From assembly GCF_000276665.1 (NCBI RefSeq), contig NW_004955464.1, forward strand, positions 101,829 to 165,828: 64,000 bases of DNA, in the 5' to 3' direction. The DNA comes from Chinchilla lanigera (taxonomy: Eukaryota; Chordata; Mammalia; Rodentia; Chinchillidae). Within the stretch, counting starts at the first letter, position 1. Every line of letters begins with the position of its first letter. The position numbers and the translations under genes were made by a program. Under the pieces are notes generated by a model. It saw nothing but the letters and a program-made list of their open reading frames with translations. It ran no database searches and was not told where the DNA came from. Shown one piece after another: positions 46,282 to 56,496 of the stretch.

Positions 46282-47915
46282 AAAAATGAACAGATTCCTA
46301 CAAATGCATGAATTAGCAAAGCTGAATTGAGAATTTATAAAACTTCTAAGCAACCCAATATCCGTCAATGAAATAAAAAATATGATTAAAAAATTACCAA
46401 CAAACAAAAGCCCGGGTCCTAATGGATTCACAGCTGAATTCTACAAGAAATTTAGAGAAGATTTAACACCAAATTCCTCAAAATCTTTAATGAAATTGAA
46501 AGGCAAGCAATTGACCTAACTCATTCTTGGAGGCAAATATTACCCTGATACCAGAATCAGAGAAAGACCCAACCTAAAAAGACAACTATAGGCCAATCAC
46601 CCTAATGAACATAGATACAAAAATCCTCAATAAGATAGTAGCAAACAGAATGCAGCAAATCGTCAAGAATATTACACACTATGCCCAAATCAGATTCATC
46701 CCAGGAATGCAAGGATGGTTCAACATATGCAAATCAATAAACATAATATAGCATATCAACAGAGTGAAAAAAAAATTACATGTTAATCTCAATAGATACA
46801 GAAAAAGCTTTTGACAAAGTCCAACACTCATTCATGATTTTAAAAACCCTAAAGAAAATCAGAATAGATGATCTTCACTTCAATCTGATGAAGGCGATCT
46901 ATGAAAAAACAACAGCCAACATTACATTAAATGAACAAAAACTAAAAGCTTTCACTCTAAAATCAGGAACAAGGCAAGGATGTCCACTGACACCACTCCT
47001 ATTCAGTATAGTCCTGGAAACATTATCCAGTGCAATTAGACAAGAGACAGAAATGACAGAAATAAAGATAAGGAAGGAAGGAATTAAATTATCATTATTT
47101 GCAAATGACATCATACTCTACGTAGAAGTTGGCAAAAGCTTCACCAAAAGACTTGGATATTTAATAACTAAATTCAGTAGTGCAGCTCAATACAAAGCCA
47201 ACACTCAAAAATCAATAGCATTCCTGTACACAGCAAACTCACTGAGTGAGAAATTAGGGAGACCACACTCTTTACAATAGCACCCATAAAAGATGAAATA
47301 CTTGGGAATCCATCTAACAAAGAAAGTAAAAGATCTATACATTGAAAATTACACTACTCTGAAAAAGGAGATCAAAGAAGATATCAGAAAATGGAAAGAT
47401 ATCCCTTGCTCATGGATGGGAAGAACTAACATTGTGAAAATGGCCATACTCCCAAAACTATCATACAGACTTAATGCAATCTCAATCAAAATAACATTAG
47501 CATACCTTATAGAACTAAAGAAAACATTCCTAAAATTCATTTGGAACCAGAAGAGACCTAGACTAAAGGCAATTCTAGGCCACAAAGTCAAGGCAAGGAA
47601 AGGGGCATCACAATCCCTCACTTGAAACTATACTGCAAAACTACTGTGATAAAATCAGCATGGTACTGGCAAAAAACAGACCTGAGGACCAGTAGAACAG
47701 ATTAGAAGATGCAGACACAACTACAAACATGCTCTTCCACCTTATCTTTGACAAGGTGCCAAACATGTTTCCTTAAAGAAAGATAGCCTTTTTAATAAAT
47801 GGTGCTGGAAAGACTGTCTCTCTACATGCCAGAGACTAAAACTAGACCCATGTCTATCACCAAGCACTAAAGTCAAAGTGGATCAAAAATCTAAATATTA
47901 AAATCAGTGGAAGTT
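46282..47915 (+). mobile_element. Inverted L1 ORF2 RT segment (segment 2)
   Basis: Plus-strand ORF2 reverse-transcriptase domain: palm motifs IDTEKAFDKVQ (about 46786), SGTRQGCPLTPLLF (about 46960) and the catalytic-loop position LSLFANDIILY (about 47088), where the usual FADD reads FAND. Then the thumb region ending at TATTAAAATCAG. The frame breaks before and after the 166-codon core. Its right end and the sense start of segment 1 are adjacent in L1 order and share TGGAAG. Confidence 0.85.
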
Positions 47916-49735
47916 TTAATGTACTGGATTTTTTTGCATCTGTTTCATGCATTCCATTTCTTTCCTGTGTTGGGCATTTGTGATTTCCATTTTTTCCCTG
48001 AGCTCTTATATTTTTTCATCTGTGTCTGTTTTAATGTATTTTATTTGACTGTCATTTCTTTTTGCACCTTAGAGATTATTTTTTGTGTGGCCTCTTCCAT
48101 TTGTTTTCTCACTTCTGCTGCTATCATTTCAGAGAGTTCTAGTGGTTAGCTCCTGATATCCTCTATCTCTGTGTGCTCTGGACTTGTGCTTGGTGGGCTG
48201 GGTGTTTGGGATTGCATTTTCTTCTTCCTGTCATCATTTTCTGTTTTCTATTGTTTACTTTTTTTTTTCTGTGTTGATGAATGTAGATTTCTCATGTTAA
48301 ATAGCTTTATCTCTGGTGTCAAAGCTTTCCTAGGAGACGTCTTTTCCTCAGTGTCTCCCAGATGTAGTTGATTCTTAGTTTTTATGTCTCTCCTAAGAAC
48401 CTATTCCCCAAATATATTAAGAAGATGTATTTGCTATCTATTTGACTAAAGGCCCATTTCTTTGGTCGTGGACTCTCCTGTTTTCCTACAGGAGAGAAAA
48501 ACTGATTATAACAGGTATGACAGGCTCATTACAGTAATACAGTTAGCAATAACAATAGACTCAAGCACAGTCTGGCTATTGACAAACTGGTAACTATTAG
48601 CCTGATATCTTTAACCACAGCAACAATTTCTACAGTTATATAATATAATCCAGTTTATGCTATGAACTTGTATGCAATATGTCTCCATTCAGTAGAGTCA
48701 TTTTACACTGTTGAGGGTATTTTAATAGGGATATGGGGTTGGATGGAGAGATAAATGAGGTTAAATATAGCAGTAGCAAGGTTGGAGGGCATAGGATGAT
48801 CATCCAAGTTTTGAGTAATTGTAAGACACAGAGAGAAGGCTTGAAACAGAAAGCCTAGGAGTTTTGACGTGAATTAGAAAAAGAAGAGACTATGTTTACT
48901 TACATGCAAATACCATAAAATCAAGAGAGATAGTTGAAAAAGAGAGGAAGAGAATCAGTAGAATAAAACAAAAAGAAATTTAGAGATCTACGTCATGAGG
49001 AAGAGAGCAAAGAAGGAAGAAAAAAAAGAAAAGAAAAAAGAGAAAAAGAAAAGAAAAATAGGAAAGAAATATATCCCCTTACACCAAAAAGAAAACAAAC
49101 AAAAAAAACAGCAAACATATAGATAAAAAACAGAACAGAGAAAAAAAGAGAATAGAAAAAACACTAAGTCAACTGACTACCAAGAGGAAAACCCATCAGA
49201 CAGAAAAGTAAACGTAGCAAAATTCCTCTAGCGTCTACAGTTCTGCAGACAAGAGTGTGTTTGCTAGCCAAAGTTGCAGGTGAATTTGTGCTGAGTTTGG
49301 ATCTGATCTTTGTCTCTAGATTTGGGGGATAGGATTAGTGTTCTGTGGCTAGAGTTCTCCCGAACTGTTTAACAAAGAAAAGGGGGGAAAAAGAAAAGAA
49401 AGAAAAGAAAATGAGGCATCCTTACCTGCCTGCTTTTATTCCAGGCATTGTTGTCCCCAGGTACAAAGCCTGTTCACCTAAATTACCACCTGCTGGCTCA
49501 TATTATTACTGTTGCTTCTGTGCTACAAGTCCTGCTTGTCCATTCTGTGGGCTCTAGCTGAGGTCCTACTGTGTTGCTGGTATTTCCGCCAGTCTCCAGT
49601 CCCTGAGCCCCATCATTGGAGTGGGGGAGCCAATCTCTAATTCTTCTTACCAGTTGCTCCTGCCCTAGTCAATGGAGGGAGGGGGAGCTGATCTCTGCCT
49701 CTTCATGACAGCCACCACTGTCCCACAATATTGTT
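47916..49735 (-). mobile_element. L1 ORF1 part and 5' UTR (segment 3)
   Basis: Minus-strand L1 5' region. The 48530-48830 stretch is homologous to 42860-43170 of the other L1 (both carry CAATAACAATAG, CATCAAGCACAG or its variant, and GGAGGGCATAGG or GGAGGACAAAGG). Purine-rich to about 49170, then a G+C-richer end with two related units near 49615-49672 and 49673-49730 that may be 5'-UTR monomers. Confidence 0.7.
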
Positions 49736-50395
49736 TATTTATTGCAGTATCCTTGTCTGACATTCATATTAGGATGTTCTGCTCTCATAGAATAAATTAG
49801 GGAGTATTTCCTTTTCTTCTTATTCTCTCTCTTTTTTTTTAAAGACTCATGTACTCAAAATAATAGATAGACTCCACCAGTCAAGTCATATAATACCCAA
49901 CTTCGCTTAGTTGGAAGATTTTGATTACTGACTCAATATCCTTACTTGCTTTATGCCTCCTCAACTTTTCTTCTTTAGTTTTCATAAGTTATGTACATAG
50001 TTTGTTGTGGTTGAACCTACTAATTCCATCTAGATTATATAATTATGTTTTATACAAATGCTCCTACCATTCTCTTCTTTCATTGTTGTAAACTTGATAA
50101 TGAAGTCCCACTTTTATTTTTTATTTTAGTGATTGAATCTTACATTTCTTCTTGATAACTGAGCTAAATGTGTAGCAATTTTTTTACTAGTTAGTATTTG
50201 ATTTTTGTTTCTTTTCAATTTCTTTTTATTTACCTTTTCTCAAATCTTTATTATTTTTCTCCTGCTACTGCTCCAGAGTTTGCTCTTTGTTTGCTAGTTA
50301 CTTACGAAGATTAGGTTATTGACATAACATTTTTCTTTTTTAATGTGGGCATGTACAGATGTAAAATCTCTGAGCAGTTTTCACTATGTCACATA
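49736..50395 (-). mobile_element. Old L1 fragment, inverted part
   Basis: Antisense old L1 phrasing: CATAGAATAAATTAGGGAGT, CATTTCTTCTTGATAACTGA, TTGCTCTTTGTTTGCTAGTT. Directly abuts plus-strand old L1; the two together look like a 5'-inverted L1. Confidence 0.6.
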
Positions 50396-51258
50396 TTCCT
50401 AGAAAAATAGGAAGAGAAGGCAACTTTCTAAATGTGATACAGTCCACCCATGAAAATACCCACAGATAACATTATATTCAATATGAAAGACCAAAAGTTT
50501 TCCCCCAAGAACAAGAACAAAATAAGCATTCCCACTCTAGCCTGTTCCATTCAACAGTGTAGTGGAATTTCTAAAGTTCTAGTCAGGCCAACATGGAAGA
50601 AAGAAAGATAAAGAAGAAAGAAAAGAAAAGAAGGAACAGAAAGAGAGGGAGGGAAGCAAGGAAAGGACAGAAGAATAAAAGGTAAGAAAAAAGAAAAGAA
50701 GTAAAAGACATCCAAATTGGAAAGCAAGAGGTGAAACAATCTCTATTCCCAGGTGACATGGTTTCATGTAATTTGTCTGAGAATTATAGTTGCAGATTAT
50801 AAAATCAAGGTATTTTATTTCTATATATAAGCAATGAAAACTATGAAAAAGAAATTAGAAATGAATTACATTTAAAATATAAAAATAATGAATTACTTAA
50901 AATATGTTTAACCATGGAGCTGTAAGACTTGTATGTACTTTATGTACATTGTTTATGTGATAAATAAATTTTAAAAGAGCTAAATAAATAGAAAAAATCC
51001 ATGTTTACATGTTATAAGAATTAGTGTTCAGAAAAGATTTTCAAATTTATCTACTGACTCAATATAATCTTATCAAAATTCTATTTTTTTAAAGAAATTG
51101 AGAAGCTCATTCTGAAATTCATATGAAGTAGCAAGAGACATAAGATCCAAAAGCCTGAAAAAGAAAAAGAAAGCTGGCATACTCAAATTTCCCTATTTCA
51201 AAATTTGCTTTTAAACACTACAGTAATGAATATAGTGTGATATTAAAATAAGGATATA
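50396..51258 (+). mobile_element. Old L1 ORF2 fragment, left of nested insertion
   Basis: Degraded RT-domain sequence: ACATTATATTCAATATGAAA, ATCCAAATTGGAAAGCAAGA, GAGAAGCTCATTCTGAAATT. A GA-rich expansion occupies about 50590-50705. Ends at AAAATAAGGATATA, where the younger L1 begins. Confidence 0.65.
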
Positions 51259-52616
51259 GAAGAAAGATAGCTTCTTTAATAAATGGAAAAACTGGCATTC
51301 CACATGTTGACAATTAAAACTACACCCATGTCTGTCACCATGCACTAAACTAAAATCAAAATGGATCAGAGATCTGAATTTTAAAACAAAAACAGTAAGT
51401 CTACTGGAAGAGAGAATAGGTAAAACTCTTGAAGACAAAGGTGTATGCAAAGACTTCATGAACAAAAGCCCAATCACACTGGAATTTTTACAAAGAATCA
51501 AGTGGGATGCATATTATTAAAAACATTTTTCCCAGCAAAAGAAATCACCAACAGAGTGAAAAGACAACCCATATAATGGGATAAAATTCTGACCAGTTAT
51601 TCCTCAAACATGGGACTAATACCTAGAACATATGGAAAACTGAAAAAAAATCAACCCCCCACCCCAAATTTAAAGATTCTATCCAAAAATGGCCATCTGA
51701 GGTGAATATACACTTCTTAGAGGGAGAAATACAAATGGCAAATAACTATTTGAAAAAATGTTCAGCATCACTGGTCATTCAAGGCATGCAAATTAAAACA
51801 ACCCTGAAATTCCACCTCATCCCAGAAAGAATGGCTACCATTAAGAAATCAATCAGTAACAAATGCTGGAGGAGCTGCGGGGAAAAAGGAATCATTCTCC
51901 ACTGTTAGTGGGAGTGTAGACTGCTGCAACCACTGTGGAAATCAGTGTGGAGGTTCTTCAAAAACTAGGACTAGAAGTTTTATTTTACCCAGCTGTTCTT
52001 CTTTTTTGTATCATCCCAAAGGGATTAAAAGCATCATACAACAATGACATATGCACACCTATGTTTATGGAGGTATAGTTTGTACTAGTTAAATCTTGGA
52101 AATAACCCAAATCCCATCAACCAATGAATGGATAAAGATGTGGTATTTATATACAATGGTGTACTATTCAACCATAAAGAAGGATAAACTTGAGACAGTT
52201 CTAGGTTAATGGATACACCTTCAGACCATACGCTTCAGTCAAATAAATCAGTCACATATGTGAAAATATCATCTTGTCTCTCTGGTGTGAGAAACTGAAA
52301 GTGTAAATAAGGACCAAAATTGGGATATAGGAAAAAACTGTTGAAAAGAAAAGGGGAACTAGGGAGGAGGAAGGGACAGGAAGGAATGGAAAAGGAAAAA
52401 TGAGAAAAAGAAGGACAAAATGGAAAGAACTGTTTGTAAATAAGGAGGGGAAGAGAGGTTGAACGGAGGGGAGGGGAATGGAAAAAAGAGAAATTAAGAT
52501 ATATCAGATACAGGAACAAATTCCTTGTGATGAATGTCATCAATACATATATCTAAATTATACCAATAAACTTAATTTTAAAAGTAAATATGTATAAACT
52601 ATGAAACAGTTTTATA
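51259..52616 (+). mobile_element. Younger 5'-truncated L1 nested in old L1
   Basis: Starts GAAGAAAGATAGCTTC, runs through the ORF2 C-terminal region (GTCTACTGGAAGAGAGAATA, ACACTTCTTAGAGGGAGAAA) and a G-rich polypurine 3' UTR (about 52340-52490), with the 3'-end signature TACCAATAAACTTAA at about 52561. Flanked by similar AATAAGGATA motifs, at 51248-51258 and about 52625-52636. Confidence 0.75.
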
Positions 52617-53480
52617 AAAAATAGAATAAGGATAGACATATTGATCCACAGAATATAACTGGGAGTCCAGAAATAATTATGTACTTCTGAGAGTACTGGA
52701 TTTCTAACAAGGATGCCAAGACCATTCAATGAGTAAAAGACAAACTTTCAAATAAATGGTACTGGATGAACTGGACATTCACAGACAATAGAATGAATTT
52801 CGATCTCTACTCATATCACTTACAAAAATTCAAAATAGATCAAAACCTTAATGTAAATCTTAAAAGTATACAATTCTTGGAAGTAAGCATAAGTATCAAT
52901 CTTCCTAACTTCAAATTAAGCAATAATTTCTTAAATATGATGCCCAAACACAAGCAACAAAATAGAAAAGTAATAACTTGTAATTCATCAAAACCAAAAC
53001 TTGTGCTCATCAACAGACACTGAAAAAAGGAAGGCAACCTACAAAATGGAAAGAAATAAAGAATCCAATCATATATTAATAAAAACTTATATCCAGAGTA
53101 CATACAGAACTTCTACAATTTCACAGCAGCACCAACAAAATGATAAACAGAACAATTTTAAGATAAACCTAAGAAAATATTTCTCCAAGGAAGATATATT
53201 TAATGCCAATAAACATATATAAAGACACTCAACATCATCAATCATCAGGGAAGTACAAACGAAAAACATGACAAAATGCCATTTCATACCCACCACAATG
53301 GATGCACTGAAGTAAAACAAGAAAGGCAAGTTGTTGCTTAATATACACAGGGTTTCTTTTTGAGAATGATGAAAATATTCTAAAATCAGACACTGGTAAT
53401 TGTTGAAACCATTGTGAATGTACACAACACCACTGAATTGTACTTTTTAAAATGAGTAAAACAGTCAAAATTATATCATG
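52617..53480 (+). mobile_element. Old L1 fragment, right of nested insertion
   Basis: Continues the old L1 at the expected point: GAATAAGGATAGACATATTG, ATAAATGGTACTGGATGAAC, AAGATATATTTAATGCCAAT, GGGTTTCTTTTTGAGAATGA, CACTGAATTGTACTTTTTAA. Confidence 0.7.
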
Positions 53481-53489
53481 TATTTTACC

Positions 53490-54180
53490 TTGTATCAGTT
53501 AGCATTCATTAGAGGAATATATTTAATATAAAACATATATCCATTACCTTTAATGACTCATTAGCAAAATTTTTCCTTCCTGTTCCTATAACTTTATGTC
53601 CTGTCAGCCTGGAAGTCTTAGTTCTAGAGAATAGAAGGCTTGTATCAGGTAGCAAACCAGTGATTCAACTGAACTGAAAGCTAGGACTTCTCTCTGGTCA
53701 TTTTGGGCCCCTCATGACTCTGAGTTAACATGCTAAAAAGAGAGTTATGATGTTGGTAGGTGTGATCAGTTCAGACAGCTAAGGGGGAAACTGGACTCCA
53801 CAGTGAGGTAAAGGAAGAACACATTTGGAGTGCCCAAGATCCCTCAGGGTACCTCCTAATATTATTAAGGTCAATGGGCAACTACAAAAACCTACTCCAG
53901 GTAGGGATGAAAAATGGCCCAGAATCTTCAGGAATGAAGGTATGAATCACTCTGCCAGGTAAAGAATCAAGACCTACTGAAGTATTTGTTGAAGGCCAAG
54001 GGAATATAGAATGGGTAGGAGATGAGTAGTTATAAATTACAGCTACCATTTCATCATCACTTAAAAAAAAAGGATTGACATTGTCATGAGTATGTTTTCC
54101 TATTTTGTTAATGTATTTCTGCATTTATGTATATATTAAGCAGGCCAAAACTTAAGTTGTACCATGGGTATTGCTTTCTG
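53490..54180 (+). pseudogene. ERVL dUTPase-like remnant
   Basis: Broken relic matching, from memory, the region after integrase in ERVL elements, which encodes a dUTPase-like domain. Landmarks: AAAAGAGAGTTATGATGTTG, a CCTCAGGGTACCTCCTAATA segment, GGTCAATGGGCAACTACAAA, GGAATATAGAATGGGTAGGA, ATTGTCATGAGTATGTTTTC. Stops interrupt every frame. Confidence 0.6.
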
Positions 54181-54237
54181 CTTTTAGCCAGGTTTATTTT
54201 GAAAATCAGGACCAAAACACCATTTTTGAATAGTTTT

Positions 54238-54331
54238 CATTTTTTTTTTTCTTTTTGGTACCAGAAATCGAACTCATGACCTCAGGCTTGCCAGGCAAGT
54301 GCTTAAGTCACTGAGCTATACCCCCGGACCT
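54238..54331 (-). mobile_element. ID SINE with 10-bp target duplication
   Basis: T-run, GGTACCAGAAATCGAACTCA, GGCTTGCCAGGCAAGTGCTT, ending GAGCTATACCCCCGGACC. Flanked by GAATAGTTTT at 54228-54237 and 54332-54341. Confidence 0.92.
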
Positions 54332-54589
54332 GAATAGTTTTTAGTTTTGCCAAAAAGAGAACATCTATAAAGATAGAGCAGAGGAGAGCTTGGTTGCTGA
54401 AAAGATTAGCTTTAAGAAGAAGCCAAGTATAATAGAAACTGCAAGACAATAAAAACAATGGCCTGGGGCCATGTAAGAAATTAGTAAGACCACGCCCATT
54501 GCAAGTTTCAGGGTGCAAGTCTATAAAGCTTTCATTTGTAAAGAGAAGATGACACAATGTTTGAAAAGGATCACTTAAAAATTGGCTTC

Positions 54590-55317
54590 CCGGCATTCAT
54601 TTCACAGTTCTCAGCCATCCAGGTACTTGGAAACCTCTACTGCCATGATGTAAAAGTGTCTGGGTAGTACTTGGCTTGGCATCAGACTTTGGCAATGTCT
54701 ATGATGCTGGTTTTACAGACATACAGAATGCAAGAGTTGTGGGGTCAGAAAGGCTTCCACCCAAATTTCAGAAGTAGACCTGGGAAGCCAAGTAGTGCAT
54801 CTGAGATGGCAGTACATTAAGCTGTGAGACTGAAGCCAAAAGTGGTGTGAAGAGATCAAGAAGTTGGAAATACTAAGAACATGGAACATTAGTTGAAGAA
54901 GGCCACAGGAAGTGAGTGGAGCTATCTCAAGCCTGCGGCTACGAGGGCTAAAACCACTGGCAATGCTGTAGGGAGAAAAGTTGTCCAACCCATGCTGGAC
55001 ATGGAATGTGGGATTTAGTGTTTTCCCTGCTGGGTTTCAGGTGAGTCATGGATCCATGGGTTTCTACTCCCCCAATTCCTCCATTTTGGAATGGGAATGT
55101 TTAGCCTATGGCATTGTACGTCAGCAGAATTTAACTTTCTTTTTGTTTTTACATAGGTTTACAATTTAAGACTCTGCCTTAACTCTCAGTAGACACTTTG
55201 GACTGGTCCTTTTTAAGCAATTCTGAAATTGTTAGAACTTTAGCAACTTTTAGACATGGACTAAATGGATTTTTCATGAAGAGATATGCATTAGTCTTGT
55301 GGGGGATAGAGGCAAAG
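54590..55317 (+). mobile_element. MaLR internal region
   Basis: Matches MST/THE1-type internal sequence in order: CATGCTGGACATGGAATGTG, TTTCCCTGCTGGGTTTCAGG, CATTTTGGAATGGGAATGTT, CACTTTGGACTGGTCC, directly followed by the LTR. MaLR internal regions are non-coding or gag-like relics; none is intact here. Confidence 0.75.
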
Positions 55318-55674
55318 TGCTATAATTTATACATGGATGTCCTACAGGAGCCTCATGTGCTCATTGGTGGAGCTTTTAGTAGATTTGATTATGGGTTCTG
55401 ATAGCTGACTTGCTCTTGGGAGGCAGGATTTAGTTTGAAGAAACAAGTCACTGTGGATGTGGCCTGGAAAGATTCCCTGCACCTTCCTTCATTCTCTCTG
55501 CTTTCTATCAATTATGCCATGAGCATCTGTCCCTTGCCATGCCCTTTTTCCATGACAGCCTAACTTGGAGCCAGCTGACTATGGATTGTAAACATGAGAC
55601 AAAGTAAACCTACCCTCTAATAAGTTGTGGTTGTCAGGTATTTTGTCTCAGTGACTAAGGAAGTGACTAAAACA
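55318..55674 (+). mobile_element. MaLR LTR
   Basis: 357 bp beginning TGCTATAATTTATACATGGA and ending AAGTGACTAAAACA. Carries the MaLR end phrasing ATGAGACAAAGTAAACCTAC, TGTCAGGTATTTTGTCTCAG. Right LTR of the internal region to its left. Confidence 0.8.
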
Positions 55675-55679
55675 AACCT

Positions 55680-56094
55680 TAGTTCTAAAAATATACAAAA
55701 AGGAGAGGAAGGAGTCCAATCTTGTATCCAGCATTATGCCAGGCACTTTCTCTGTTTTCTCACTGACCTAAATGGACATTTGTCCAAAAATAGCATTGGA
55801 AGGTGCTGGAGCTGGAATATGTGTGAGGGCAGGACAGAGCCAGAGTACCTCAAGCAGTCAAGCTATCTCAGTCTTGACCAAAGCATCCTTCCTGGACAAT
55901 ACAGTCATTAGTCTCTAGGCAATATAGCCTCTCTTGATGCTAGCTTTGCAAGAGTAGAAATAAATGTTAGGTCTTCCTGCCCATCAGGTGAAAGGTCACC
56001 TCCTAACCTGGTTCTTGTCTCTTGTTTTTATTTTCCTCATACCCTCTGCCATTCCTCCCTGAGATACAACAAGGGACCAATGGGGTCCCCTACA
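55680..56094 (+). mobile_element. 5' LTR of betaretrovirus-like provirus (left end uncertain)
   Basis: Ends CTACA at 56094, then TT and the primer-binding site. Contains AGAAATAAATGTTAGG (poly-A signal AATAAA at about 55960). The left border is not defined by a visible duplication and abuts the MaLR LTR. Confidence 0.65.
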
Positions 56095-56096
56095 TT

Positions 56097-56114
56097 TGGT
56101 GCCTGAACAGGACA
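56097..56114 (+). other. Retroviral primer-binding site, Lys-type
   Basis: TGGTGCCTGAACAGGACA, two bases after the LTR end. It resembles the complement of the tRNA-Lys3 3' end (pattern TGGCGCC.GAACAGGGAC) with a few mismatches. Lys primers are typical of betaretroviruses and lentiviruses. Confidence 0.75.
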
Positions 56115-56496
56115 CCCAGTGAGAGAGAATAAATGGGCAATAGGTACATTTTCCAAGAGTGTGCAACAGATGGAAGGAAGTGCATTTGTGAGAGCTAGTA
56201 TTCAGCACTGGAGTGTACGATATTGGCACTTCAAGGGTAAAGCATGGGGATACACGTTCTCTAGGGTAGAAATATATAGGCTTCAAAGAAGCCAAAAGAG
56301 AAAGGGATACTGAAGTGCAAATAGAGTCTCAAGACTCACAGGGGTATGTGTCTGTAGAAGTGTTTGTTGCATATTTAACTCCTGTATTTAATTTTCTGGA
56401 TGTTGGTTTGGAGAGATTCTATAACCATAAAGGGTTTGGCTCAGAATGTTATGTTAAAATCAAGTCCCAAGCCTAAGCAGGACATGGAGGACAGCA

